64,000 bases of DNA from Thermoplasmatales archaeon (GTDB lineage: Archaea > Thermoplasmatota > Thermoplasmata > Thermoplasmatales > Thermoplasmataceae). Location of the stretch: positions 1 through 64,000 of the forward strand of contig DAHXNF010000036.1 of assembly GCA_027366585.1 (NCBI GenBank), in the 5' to 3' direction. A program made the position numbers and the translations under genes. Of this stretch, positions 9,132 through 18,382 are shown in pieces (position 1 is the first letter of the stretch; every line of letters starts with the position of its first letter). Under the pieces are notes generated by a model. It was not told where the DNA came from, made no database searches, and saw only the letters and a program-made list of their open reading frames with translations.

Positions 9132-10213
9132 CGGAACTTGACGGCTTTTTCGTGATAGACAAACCGTACGGACCGACAAGCCACCAGGTTGACAGCTGGG
9201 TGAGAACGATTCTCGGCGTCGATAAGGTGGGCCATGTCGGCACCCTGGATCCAAATGCTACCGGTGTCCTGGTAATGGCTATCGGGAAAGCAGTAAAGCT
9301 GATTGACCTTGTTCATGAGTTACCCAAGGAATATGTGTGCACAATGCGATTCCATTCGGATGTGCCTGAGGCAACAATAAGGGAAAAACTCAATGAATTC
9401 GTCGGTGAAATTTACCAGATACCGCCAATCAGATCTGCCGTTGCGAGGAGCCTGAGGATCCGGACAATATACAGCATAAGTGATGTCGAGATTTCCGGCA
9501 GGTTTGTGATGTTCAGGGTAAAATGCGAATCGGGAACATACATACGGACCCTGTGCACGGACATTGGATATGCTGCAGGCACCCTTGCCCAGATGGAGGA
9601 TCTTAGGAGAACGGTGACAGGGCCATTCACAGAGGATAATATCATCACGCTTCAGCAACTCTCTGACTACGAATACCTGCGCAGGAAGGGTGAAACGGAA
9701 CTTTTCAATAAGCACTTCGTACCGGTGGACAAGCTGTTCGCGCAGTACCCCAAGATTGTTGTAAAGGCATCGTCAATAGCAAACATATCACATGGATCGG
9801 ATCTATATCCCGGCGGGATCAGGGCTATATCGGATAGCCCGAAGCGGGGCGACAGGGTGTGCGTCGTTGATGAGAGTAACCGTGTCCTCGGCACTGGGAA
9901 GATGCTTGTTGATTTCAATGAGATCGATGTCCTCAAGGTAGTCGATTTCGATAGGATTCTTATAGAGCCTGTGATATCTGAGACAGGAGTGGAAAATGGA
10001 GAAAAGCCTGGTAAAGTGGTACGGCCTGGAAAGAGATCACAGGATATATCTTTACCGAGACCTGGAAAAGAATTTCATAGAGATATTCAGGAAACTCAGA
10101 AGAGGAGAGATACCGGAGACAGAAGAGAAAGAGTCGAACGACGTTCCGGATATCAGAAACCTTATGCTGGAATTCGGAAAGGAAAGAATAAAAGAAAGCA
10201 GGACAGAAGATAG
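9128..10213 (+). CDS. cbf5: tRNA/rRNA pseudouridine synthase Cbf5 (TruB family, PUA domain) with a basic C-terminal tail
   Basis: IDKPYGPTSHQVDSWVRTILGVDKVGHVGTLDPNATGVLVMAIGKA; PUA region ends near FDRILIEP. Confidence 0.95.
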   Translation: MTELDGFFVIDKPYGPTSHQVDSWVRTILGVDKVGHVGTLDPNATGVLVMAIGKAVKLIDLVHELPKEYVCTMRFHSDVPEATIREKLNEFVGEIYQIPPIRSAVARSLRIRTIYSISDVEISGRFVMFRVKCESGTYIRTLCTDIGYAAGTLAQMEDLRRTVTGPFTEDNIITLQQLSDYEYLRRKGETELFNKHFVPVDKLFAQYPKIVVKASSIANISHGSDLYPGGIRAISDSPKRGDRVCVVDESNRVLGTGKMLVDFNEIDVLKVVDFDRILIEPVISETGVENGEKPGKVVRPGKRSQDISLPRPGKEFHRDIQETQKRRDTGDRRERVERRSGYQKPYAGIRKGKNKRKQDRR

Positions 10214-10871
10214 GTTCCTGATAAGATTCTACAACCTCAAGACCGAGCTAGACAGGATCATAAACCTCTATTTCGAGAGAGTCTCAGGATTTGGTGCATT
10301 CGCCGGAAGGCTTCTTGATGACATGGATCCATGTGCGCTTTTCAGGGAACTCCCCGGAATAATGGGCGATGGCCCTGACAGGAAGATAGTAGAGAGCATT
10401 TCCCAGACGGGAAAGAGGCTCTGCGACCTGCGCGGAGAGCTTGTGACTTTCATGAAGGATCAGGTGGAGGTCATAATGCCTAATGTTTCAAGCATCGCTG
10501 GAACAGATCTGGCAATGGACCTCCTTGCCTCGGGGAAGAGTTTGCAGCACCTGGCAGAATTTCCTGCAAGCACAATACAGGTCCTCGGTGCGGAGAAAGC
10601 TTTCTTCAAGCACCTCAAGACGGGTTCGCCATCGCCCAAGCACGGTGTTATGTTCAAGCTCCCCCATCTCACCGGATTGCCAAAGAACCAGAGAGGAAAA
10701 TATGCAAGATCTGCAGCATCGAAGATTGCGATCGCCGCCAGGGCCGACTTCCTTGGAAGCAGTTTAGATACCGAGAAGATGAAGGGTGATCTAGATGCAA
10801 GGCTCAGGAAAATCAGGGCTGCTGGTAGTTCTCGAGCTCGGACTGGAAAGAATACTTCTCGCCGGGAATAG
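9996..10871 (+). CDS. nop5: Nop5 (C/D-box RNP Nop56/58 homologue)
   Basis: MPNVSSIAGTDLAMDLLASGKSLQHLAEFPASTIQVLGAEKAFFKHLKTGSPSPKHGVMFKLPHLTGLPKNQRGKYARSAASKIAIAARADFL Nop domain. Confidence 0.92.
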   Translation: MEKSLVKWYGLERDHRIYLYRDLEKNFIEIFRKLRRGEIPETEEKESNDVPDIRNLMLEFGKERIKESRTEDRFLIRFYNLKTELDRIINLYFERVSGFGAFAGRLLDDMDPCALFRELPGIMGDGPDRKIVESISQTGKRLCDLRGELVTFMKDQVEVIMPNVSSIAGTDLAMDLLASGKSLQHLAEFPASTIQVLGAEKAFFKHLKTGSPSPKHGVMFKLPHLTGLPKNQRGKYARSAASKIAIAARADFLGSSLDTEKMKGDLDARLRKIRAAGSSRARTGKNTSRRE

Positions 10872-12267
10872 GCACCGGGTAAGATCCCGTGAGGCAACCA
10901 AGGCAGAGACCCTCGTTACCCAGACCTATGCTCTCCACCAGGCCGTCAATTGATATGTATCCAACGGAATCAGCACCAATTTCCTTTGCGATTTCTTCCA
11001 TTGTTTTGCCTCTGGCAAGGAACTGATCCCTTGTTTTCATGTCGACGCCGAAGTAGCAAGGCGCTATGATTGGCGGTGATGCCACCCGAACATGCACCTC
11101 TTTTGCGCCCTGCGATCTCAGTATACGCACTGTGTAATTGATCGTGTTCCCGCGAACGATGCTGTCCTCGACCAGCACTATGCGGTTCCCGGTTATTGCA
11201 GACTTGATGGGGTTGAGCTTGAGCCTGACGGCAGATGCGCGCTGTTCCTGTGTGGGCATTATGAACGTTCTCTCCGAATACCTGTTTTTGATCAGCCCTT
11301 CACCGTACGGGATCCGGGATTCCTGGGAAAAGCCCAGCGCCTGCGCTCTTCCAGAGTCTGGAACCGGAATGACTATATCTGCTTCGACAGGAAACTCCCT
11401 TGCGAGTCTCCTGCCCATTTCTATCCTGGCCCTGAAGACTTCGCTTCCATCGATTATGCTGTCCGGCCTCGCAAAATACACGTATTCAAACATGCAGTGT
11501 GCTGTGTTCGGAGTGCTGGCAATGAAAACTGTCTTATATCCTGATGGTGTAATCTCTATAAGTTCCCCTGGCTTCACGTCCCTGATGACCTTGCCTCCCA
11601 GTATGTCCAGGACGCAGCTCTCTGATGCCACTATGTAAGAATCCTCGACCTGGCCAAGGACAAGAGGCCTGATTCCCATCGGATCCCTGAGGGCGTAAAG
11701 CGTGCCATTGATCATGAGGGCACATGCATATGCTCCTCTAAGCCTGCCTACAGCATTCCTCAGTCCGGCATTAATGCCAAGATCGATGATGTTTCTCGAT
11801 ATCTCCATAAGCATAACCTCGGTATCGGAGGACGTGATGAAACCCGACCCACGCTTCTTCATCTCCTCCCGGAGCTGTATTGCATTGGTTATCTCTCCGT
11901 TATGGGAGATTGCTATGTAACCCATCGAGTTGGAAATAGTAATTGGACCGGCGTTTTCGAGGTTCTTTGAGCCATGAGTTGAGTAGCGTGTGTGCGCGAC
12001 CCCGGTAGTCCCGGGAAGTGGGTCCTTCGCGTTGGGATCATTTTCCCTGAAAACATCTGCCACGAGGCCCATTCCTTTCTTTATCCGGATCATCGATCCA
12101 TCAAAAGTGGCTATGCCTGCACTCTCCTGCCCCCTGTGCTGAAGGGACTTGAGACCTGTAAGAAGAAAAGGAAAAGCGTTCCTGTTGCCGACGTAACCTA
12201 CGACGGCACAGTCTTCACTTGGCTTTTGCCCAGTGATAGGATCTGAGATCTGGGGATGGGAAACCAC
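10813..12267 (-). CDS. purF: Amidophosphoribosyltransferase, [4Fe-4S] type
   Basis: EDCAVVGYVG nucleophile Cys after ~19-aa putative propeptide; PRPP motif IVLVEDSIVRGNT; Cys residues HCMFEYVYFARPD, IAPCYFGVD and CLGCLTG match Fe-S ligand positions of the B. subtilis-type enzyme. Confidence 0.96.
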   Translation of the reverse strand: MVSHPQISDPITGQKPSEDCAVVGYVGNRNAFPFLLTGLKSLQHRGQESAGIATFDGSMIRIKKGMGLVADVFRENDPNAKDPLPGTTGVAHTRYSTHGSKNLENAGPITISNSMGYIAISHNGEITNAIQLREEMKKRGSGFITSSDTEVMLMEISRNIIDLGINAGLRNAVGRLRGAYACALMINGTLYALRDPMGIRPLVLGQVEDSYIVASESCVLDILGGKVIRDVKPGELIEITPSGYKTVFIASTPNTAHCMFEYVYFARPDSIIDGSEVFRARIEMGRRLAREFPVEADIVIPVPDSGRAQALGFSQESRIPYGEGLIKNRYSERTFIMPTQEQRASAVRLKLNPIKSAITGNRIVLVEDSIVRGNTINYTVRILRSQGAKEVHVRVASPPIIAPCYFGVDMKTRDQFLARGKTMEEIAKEIGADSVGYISIDGLVESIGLGNEGLCLGCLTGSYPVPIPGEKYSFQSELENYQQP

Positions 12268-12379
12268 AGTGGGAGCACCTCTTCTCCCTTATATGGTAAG
12301 AATGATGGCCGCACCTTCTGCACCTAATGTGTACCTTTTTATTGTTCATTTTCCCCATTGAAGGGGTTCCTCTGCTCAC
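12215..12379 (-). CDS. rpl37e: 50S ribosomal protein eL37 (54 aa; absent from the supplied ORF track)
   Basis: Hand translation from GTG 12379: MSRGTPSMGKMNNKKVHIRCRRCGHHSYHIREKRCSHCGFPSPDLRSYHWAKAK*; zinc-ribbon Cys pairs; lsm-rpl37e-purF order. Confidence 0.93.
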   Translation of the reverse strand: MSRGTPSMGKMNNKKVHIRCRRCGHHSYHIREKRCSHCGFPSPDLRSYHWAKAK

Positions 12380-12657
12380 TGCAATACCTCCGATGATGGG
12401 GATACATAAACCACGTTGTCACCGCGCACGAGAACTGTCTCAAAAACGCCCCTGTTTTCCCCGTTTATCGTCTCAGCTGCATTCTTGAGAACCAAGTTCA
12501 TGTATACATCATATCCATCGAGAATCCCGGAGTAACTCCGGTTCCCCCTGACATCTACCATGATTGGTTTAGAAATTGTCTTCCGTAATACTTCCAGTGG
12601 CTTTAATGGCTGCTGAACCTGCTTAACCATGCGCTTCCGCAGTTTATTGTTAGACAA
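12376..12657 (-). CDS. LSm/Sm-like snRNP protein
   Basis: LEVLRKTISKPIMVDVRGNRSYSGILDGYDVYMNLVLKNAAE...VLVRGDNVVYVSP Sm1/Sm2 motifs. Confidence 0.95.
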   Translation of the reverse strand: MSNNKLRKRMVKQVQQPLKPLEVLRKTISKPIMVDVRGNRSYSGILDGYDVYMNLVLKNAAETINGENRGVFETVLVRGDNVVYVSPSSEVLQ

Positions 12658-12744
12658 TATTTAACTTTATTCAGAACAAATCTTTTACACTGTCTTTAAT
12701 CTCTCTTTAATAAATATTTTCTGGACTGCTTGACCGAGAGATAA

Positions 12745-12754
12745 CTTTTATATT
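12745..12754 (+). promoter_or_regulatory. Putative archaeal TATA box for a leaderless or near-leaderless ABC transporter transcript
   Basis: cttttatatt centred about 29 nt upstream of ATG 12778. Confidence 0.5.
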
Positions 12755-12777
12755 GAACAAATACGTTCATCTTAGAT

Positions 12778-14598
12778 ATGGCTTTCGAGGGAAAAATTGG
12801 AAGGAAGACAATGGTTTTAGTTTTCTCAGCAATCATCATTACAACAGGCTATTTTGCATTGTTTGGTACTACAGGCGGTCAATATTATATTGGATCTCCT
12901 GCGGTAAGTACTGCTGAAGCGGGAACTGCATCAGCGAATAACAGTACATTTACAGTAGGCTGGTCAGGAACATCACTGGACACCCTCAACCCTTACACAT
13001 TCACGTCGAGCGTGTCCGACTGGATACTGCTTGATACATACTCCACGCTTGCACTTTACAATGCAAATGGATCCGGTCTGATACCTGAACTTGCAACATC
13101 CTGGAACATAAACGTTTCAAATGGAACTGCTGTTGTCCACCTCAATCCCAACGCTAAGTTCTCGAATGGTCAGCCAATAAATTCTTCTGATGTCGAATAT
13201 AGTTATCAAATGGCAGATTGCTGTTTCTCAGGGCTGAGCAGTTATGTGTGCATGATTACAAACATATCAACGCCGAATCCTGAAACTGTGATATTCAACT
13301 TCACTGGTGGTCTCTTCCCACTGGTCTCGCTTGACAACGTATTTATCCTGCCGGAAAGCTTATGGCAGAATGTCAACGTATCCTCCTATTTCGGGTTTAA
13401 CGCAAGTGCAGATCCAAGCTTCGTCGGATCCGGTCCATTCGTGGTTTCAAAGTACGTCCAGGGACAATATGTTCAGTTGTCCAGAAACCCTTACTGGTAC
13501 CTGCCAAGCATGGAGCCTCATGTATCCAGTGTTATAATACAGTGTTTCAACAGCGAATCATCGATGTTCTCTGCACTCCAGGCCGGAACGATCGACGCAA
13601 CCAGTGCTTTCCTGCTTCCCTCACAGATACCCGTAGTCCAGAATGATTCCAGCCTTCATCTGGTGCTCAGCAACTCGTTCACATACTGCTATCTTGGTTT
13701 CAATGTAAACCCAAGCGGTGCAGGGCCATCCTCGATAAGAAATCTCACCGTGAGGCAGGCCATTACCGATGCCATAAATGTATCATATGTAACAAAGGTT
13801 GCATGGGATGGCTATGCAACTCCTCTTGCCACCAATTTCCCTGTCGGAGATTCTTTCCTTGATTCAGCACTGAAGCTGCACCCATACAACGTTTCGGAAG
13901 CAAATAGCCTGCTGAATGCTTCCGGATTTAGCTATGGTCCCAATAACCTACGGGAAACACCGAACGGCACGGCACTTGCATATACTGTTATAGTCCCCAG
14001 CAGTTTTCCTGCACTAATCTCTGCTGCAACTGTCATCAAGCAGGAATTAAGCCAGATCGGTATATCAATCACAATCAGCAGCATCTCAACTAGCACAATG
14101 GACAGCATAATCTGGCCGGGATACACCCAGAGCATGGATCTATGGGACTGGGCATGGACACCCGGAGATCCTACTCTGCTTTGCGTCTTTACAGATACAG
14201 CGATAACAACCTGTCTTTCAGATTCCGGATTTAACAATAGCGAATACAACACTCTTTATTCTGAACTCATAAATGCGAATTCTACCCAGCAGATCTACAA
14301 CCTGTCAGACCAGTTGCAGGCTATACTATACAACCAGCTTCCATATCTTCCATTGTATTCCCCGCCAAACATTGCTGCATACTCAAATGCGTTCACGAAC
14401 ATATCGAGCAATTTTGCCGGCGGTCCATTCGGAGCAATGGACTGGGAGACATTCATCCAGGTGGAGCCAAACGCCTCGTTTGGAAAAACCACGCACAGCG
14501 GATCCACGTTATATTACATCGCAGGCGGGATTGCTGCTGTGGTTGTGATTGCAGCAGTGGCGGCAATAGTCATTCGATCCAGACGGAAAGAAGATTGA
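12778..14598 (+). CDS. ABC transporter substrate-binding protein, family 5 (peptide/dipeptide)
   Basis: N-terminal TM, SBP_bac_5 features (LNPYTFTSS..., ATSWNINVSNGTAVVHLNPNAKFSNGQPINSSDVEYSY), C-terminal TM anchor; followed by two permeases and two ATPases. Confidence 0.92.
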   Translation: MAFEGKIGRKTMVLVFSAIIITTGYFALFGTTGGQYYIGSPAVSTAEAGTASANNSTFTVGWSGTSLDTLNPYTFTSSVSDWILLDTYSTLALYNANGSGLIPELATSWNINVSNGTAVVHLNPNAKFSNGQPINSSDVEYSYQMADCCFSGLSSYVCMITNISTPNPETVIFNFTGGLFPLVSLDNVFILPESLWQNVNVSSYFGFNASADPSFVGSGPFVVSKYVQGQYVQLSRNPYWYLPSMEPHVSSVIIQCFNSESSMFSALQAGTIDATSAFLLPSQIPVVQNDSSLHLVLSNSFTYCYLGFNVNPSGAGPSSIRNLTVRQAITDAINVSYVTKVAWDGYATPLATNFPVGDSFLDSALKLHPYNVSEANSLLNASGFSYGPNNLRETPNGTALAYTVIVPSSFPALISAATVIKQELSQIGISITISSISTSTMDSIIWPGYTQSMDLWDWAWTPGDPTLLCVFTDTAITTCLSDSGFNNSEYNTLYSELINANSTQQIYNLSDQLQAILYNQLPYLPLYSPPNIAAYSNAFTNISSNFAGGPFGAMDWETFIQVEPNASFGKTTHSGSTLYYIAGGIAAVVVIAAVAAIVIRSRRKED

Positions 14599-14605
14599 AG
14601 AGGAT

Positions 14606-15568
14606 GTGGCGACATTAACCTTTTCAAGCTACATCGCTAAAAGAATAGCGCTGACCGTGGTCAGCATATTCATAATCATTTCTTTTAACTTCTTCCTCTT
14701 CAGGGTCCTGCCTGGAAATCCTATCACGCTTCTGTACAGGAGCCCGCGTCTCACGCTCAACCAGGAAAAGTCTCTGGCCATCCAGTTTGGGCTGAATAAA
14801 CCCGAGTGGGAGCAATACCTGCTCTACATCAGGAATGCGTTGGAAGGAAATTTTGGCATATCGTTTTACTACAAAGTTAGTGTTACATCCGAGCTAATTC
14901 CGGCTCTCGAGAACAGCCTGGTACTCCTCATTCCAGCAACGATAATATCTGTCCTATTGGGTATATTCACCGGTGTTTTCTCTGCGTGGAGGGAAAACTC
15001 AAAAACAGACGTTGCAGTTTTACAGACTGCAATGGCATTCTATGCAATGCCAACTTTCTGGCTGGGAGGCATTTTCATACTTCTCGCCATATACATCGGT
15101 GGAATACCTGTAGCCGGTGAATACAGCGTTGGCAGCACTTCTATCCTGAACCTGCTGGAGCATATGGCACTCCCCCTTCTGACACTGGTGCTTGTATACT
15201 ACGGGCAATTCACGATTATGATGCGTAATTCCCTGCGTGATGTGCTCTCGGAGGATTACATTGTTACAGCATACGCAAAGGGGGCGGACAGCAGGCGTAT
15301 TCTTTACACGCATGCTGTTCCTAATGCAATGCTTCCAATGATCAGCCTGATTGCAATCAACCTGGGACTAATGGTAACTGGCGCAATTCTTGTTGAAACG
15401 GTCTTTTCATGGCCTGGAATTGGATACATGATTTACGAGGCTATAGGCCACCTGGACTATCCAATGCTTCAGGGCGCATTCATCATCGTTACATTCAGCG
15501 TAGTGCTTGCAAATCTGCTGGCAGACATGATCTATGGAATGGTTGATCCGAGGATAAGATACAAATGA
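14606..15568 (+). CDS. Peptide ABC transporter permease (DppB/OppB type)
   Basis: Membrane protein with RILYTHAVPNAMLPMISL EAA loop and VETVFSWPGIG. Confidence 0.93.
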   Translation: MATLTFSSYIAKRIALTVVSIFIIISFNFFLFRVLPGNPITLLYRSPRLTLNQEKSLAIQFGLNKPEWEQYLLYIRNALEGNFGISFYYKVSVTSELIPALENSLVLLIPATIISVLLGIFTGVFSAWRENSKTDVAVLQTAMAFYAMPTFWLGGIFILLAIYIGGIPVAGEYSVGSTSILNLLEHMALPLLTLVLVYYGQFTIMMRNSLRDVLSEDYIVTAYAKGADSRRILYTHAVPNAMLPMISLIAINLGLMVTGAILVETVFSWPGIGYMIYEAIGHLDYPMLQGAFIIVTFSVVLANLLADMIYGMVDPRIRYK

Positions 15569-16467
15569 GTGAAGCAACTGGCATGTCAAGGCATATTGCA
15601 GAATCATCAGGACATATTGCTGCGAGCGCGATGGATTTCTGGAAGCGTTACCGTAAGAACAAGATTGGAGTCGCCGGTCTTGGAATTATTATATTCTTCA
15701 CCGTGATGGCCGTATTTGCGCCACTTATATCTCCATACAACCCGAATCTGATAAACTCAAGCTTATACCTTTCACCGCCTTCGGCTGCACATCTTCTGGG
15801 AACAAACCAGCTCGGACAGGATCTCCTGTCCCTTAATTTCTATGGTGCACGCATTTCATTGATAGTTGGTTTTGCGGCAGCCGCCATATCTGTGATTGTT
15901 GGCCTTGTAATTGGACTCTACAGCGGGTACTTTGGCGGGTGGGCCGATGAGATCCTCATGAGGGTGACTGATTTCTTCCTCGTCATCCCGACCCTGGTAT
16001 TCATGATAGTCATTGCGGCGGTTATAGGGCCCTCGCTCCTGAACGTTATACTCGTGATTGGCCTGTTAAGCTGGCCGTCCACTGCAAGAACCATCAGATC
16101 CATGGTACTGTCAATAAAGAACTGGCCATTCATTGAATCCGCAACGATCAATGGCGGGAAGAGCAATTACATAATTTTCAGGCACATTGCACCAAACGTG
16201 TTCCCGGTTGTCTTTGCAAATGCCGTCATGTCAGTCGCATCTGCAATATTCGCGCAGGCTTCCCTGGTGTTCTTGGGCGTTGGCGACGTTACAGATATCA
16301 GCTGGGGAGGGATAATACACGGAGCATTTGCTTTCGGAGCCGTAACTTCAGGCATGTGGTGGTATGTGATTCCCCCCGGACTGTTCATCATACTCGTGAT
16401 TCTTGGATTTACGATGACCGGATACTCCCTTGAAGAGATGTTCAATCCGAAGAAAAGAGGTTTTTAA
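15565..16467 (+). CDS. Peptide ABC transporter permease (DppC/OppC type)
   Basis: FWKRYRKNKIGVAGLGIIIFF, LGTNQLGQDLLS, LVFLGVGD. Confidence 0.93.
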   Translation: MSEATGMSRHIAESSGHIAASAMDFWKRYRKNKIGVAGLGIIIFFTVMAVFAPLISPYNPNLINSSLYLSPPSAAHLLGTNQLGQDLLSLNFYGARISLIVGFAAAAISVIVGLVIGLYSGYFGGWADEILMRVTDFFLVIPTLVFMIVIAAVIGPSLLNVILVIGLLSWPSTARTIRSMVLSIKNWPFIESATINGGKSNYIIFRHIAPNVFPVVFANAVMSVASAIFAQASLVFLGVGDVTDISWGGIIHGAFAFGAVTSGMWWYVIPPGLFIILVILGFTMTGYSLEEMFNPKKRGF

Positions 16468-17417
16468 TGTTAAATATCAGCAATCTTAGCGTATCGTATA
16501 GCACAGACAGCGGCATTGCGAACGCTATCACTGATCTTAGCCTGGATGTTAACGAGGGAGAAACCATGGGCCTTGTTGGTGAGTCTGGCAGCGGGAAGAG
16601 CACGCTTGGTCTCGCCCTGATGAGGATTCTTCCAAAGAATGCGAGGATAGTGTCAGGCTCGATGATGGTTTATGGCAAAGATCTAATGTCACTTTCTAGA
16701 GGAAAGATGAGAAGAATGCGTGGAGAAACTATCAGCATGGTTTTCCAGGGTGCGATGAATTCGCTGAATCCGCTGATGACTGTCGAGAAGCAGGTATCCG
16801 AGCCTCTGCTGATTCATGGAAAAGCCAATATGAGGGAAGCGCTTGCAACGGCGCATGATATCCTGGGAAAAGTGGGGCTTAAATCATCAGCCTGGAAGCA
16901 ATATCCCCATCAACTCAGCGGCGGGATGAAGCAGAGAGCGGTTATCGCGATGGCCATAATAACGAATCCCAAGATACTCATTGCAGATGAACCTACAACT
17001 GGCCTGGATGTTGTCACTCAAATGGCAATTGTGAGGCTGCTCAAGGAGACACAGCGTGAAATGAACATAACAATGATTTTCATAAGCCATGATCTGCCAG
17101 TCGTCGCGAAGATCGCGGACCGTATCTCAATTATGTACGGCGGCAGGCTTATGGAATCTGGAACCACGAACGATGTCATAAGGAATCCAAGGCACCCTTA
17201 CACGTCAAAACTGCTGGCCTCCGTTCCCGATATCAGCGGGAACCAGATTATATCGGGGATTCCCGGAGAGCCGGTAAGCGCCCTTCGACTCCCTGCTGGA
17301 TGCCTCTTCAGGGAGAGATGCGAAATAGCATTGAAAGAGTGCGCCAGTTATAATTATGATGTGTCGTTTGAAGAAAAGGATCACAGGGCTTACTGCATCA
17401 ATTCCGGAGCGTTATAA
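16467..17417 (+). CDS. Peptide ABC transporter ATPase (DppD/OppD type)
   Basis: GESGSGKST Walker A, LSGGMKQR signature, ILIADEPTTGLDV; C-terminal CLFRERCEIALKEC. Confidence 0.95.
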   Translation: MLNISNLSVSYSTDSGIANAITDLSLDVNEGETMGLVGESGSGKSTLGLALMRILPKNARIVSGSMMVYGKDLMSLSRGKMRRMRGETISMVFQGAMNSLNPLMTVEKQVSEPLLIHGKANMREALATAHDILGKVGLKSSAWKQYPHQLSGGMKQRAVIAMAIITNPKILIADEPTTGLDVVTQMAIVRLLKETQREMNITMIFISHDLPVVAKIADRISIMYGGRLMESGTTNDVIRNPRHPYTSKLLASVPDISGNQIISGIPGEPVSALRLPAGCLFRERCEIALKECASYNYDVSFEEKDHRAYCINSGAL

Positions 17418-18364
17418 TGCCTGCAATCGAGCTTATCAATGTAACGAAGTACTTCCCTCTGCGTGGAAGAGACAAAGATGGCGTGAAGAGGATTGTCAGG
17501 GCAGTTGACGGAGTATCACTTTCCGTTGAGAGCGGGAGCATTCATGCAATAATTGGTGAAACTGGCAGCGGCAAGACCACCATAGCAAGGATAATAACCG
17601 GCCTGACAGATCCAACGTCCGGATCTGTAAATATTGATGGACACCCACTGTACAATCTTTCGGGGAAGGTCAATGCTGAAACAAGGAAAAACATACAGAT
17701 GGTTTTTCAGGATCCATACAGTTCATTCAACCCAAAATTCACCATTGCAAGATCGGTTGCCGAGCCATTGAAGCTCCATCATGTTCGCTACAGCCTTGAA
17801 ACAATTTCTGCTGCACTGGAAAGGGTGAAGCTGACTCCCCCAGCGGACTTCCTCAACAGGCTCCCGCATGAACTCAGCGGTGGGCAGAAACAGAGGGCCG
17901 CATTTGCCAGGGCAATCATCATGAACCCGAGGATAATAGTCGCAGATGAGCCCGTATCCATGCTGGATGCTTCGATACGCGCCAACATATTGAAGCTGAT
18001 CAGGGAGTTGAATGAGTCTTCGGCAACGACATTCATTCTGATCTCGCATGACATCTCCATGGCACTGATGATATCCAACGGTCTGACTGTCATCTATCTG
18101 GGAAAAACCATGGAACAGGGTTCAAAGGACCAGATCAGATTGAATCCACTGCATCCATACACGAAACTTCTTTTTGAAACTGTCCCCACTCTTGATACAA
18201 TGGAGATGCCGGATACCTCGTACTCTGATGTGGACGCTACTGCCAGGATCAAGGGATGCGTCTTCGCGGACCGGTGCAGGTTCGCTATGTCCATCTGCTC
18301 GGAAACAGAACCTGCGCTGAAGGAAGTTGAGCCTGGGCACAGGGTTTCCTGCCACTTGTACTAG
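17417..18364 (+). CDS. Peptide ABC transporter ATPase (DppF/OppF type)
   Basis: GETGSGKTTIARII, LSGGQKQR, IIVADEPVSMLD; C-terminal CVFADRCRFAMSIC. Confidence 0.95.
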   Translation: MPAIELINVTKYFPLRGRDKDGVKRIVRAVDGVSLSVESGSIHAIIGETGSGKTTIARIITGLTDPTSGSVNIDGHPLYNLSGKVNAETRKNIQMVFQDPYSSFNPKFTIARSVAEPLKLHHVRYSLETISAALERVKLTPPADFLNRLPHELSGGQKQRAAFARAIIMNPRIIVADEPVSMLDASIRANILKLIRELNESSATTFILISHDISMALMISNGLTVIYLGKTMEQGSKDQIRLNPLHPYTKLLFETVPTLDTMEMPDTSYSDVDATARIKGCVFADRCRFAMSICSETEPALKEVEPGHRVSCHLY

Positions 18365-18382
18365 GCAGTCCAGAGACACAAA

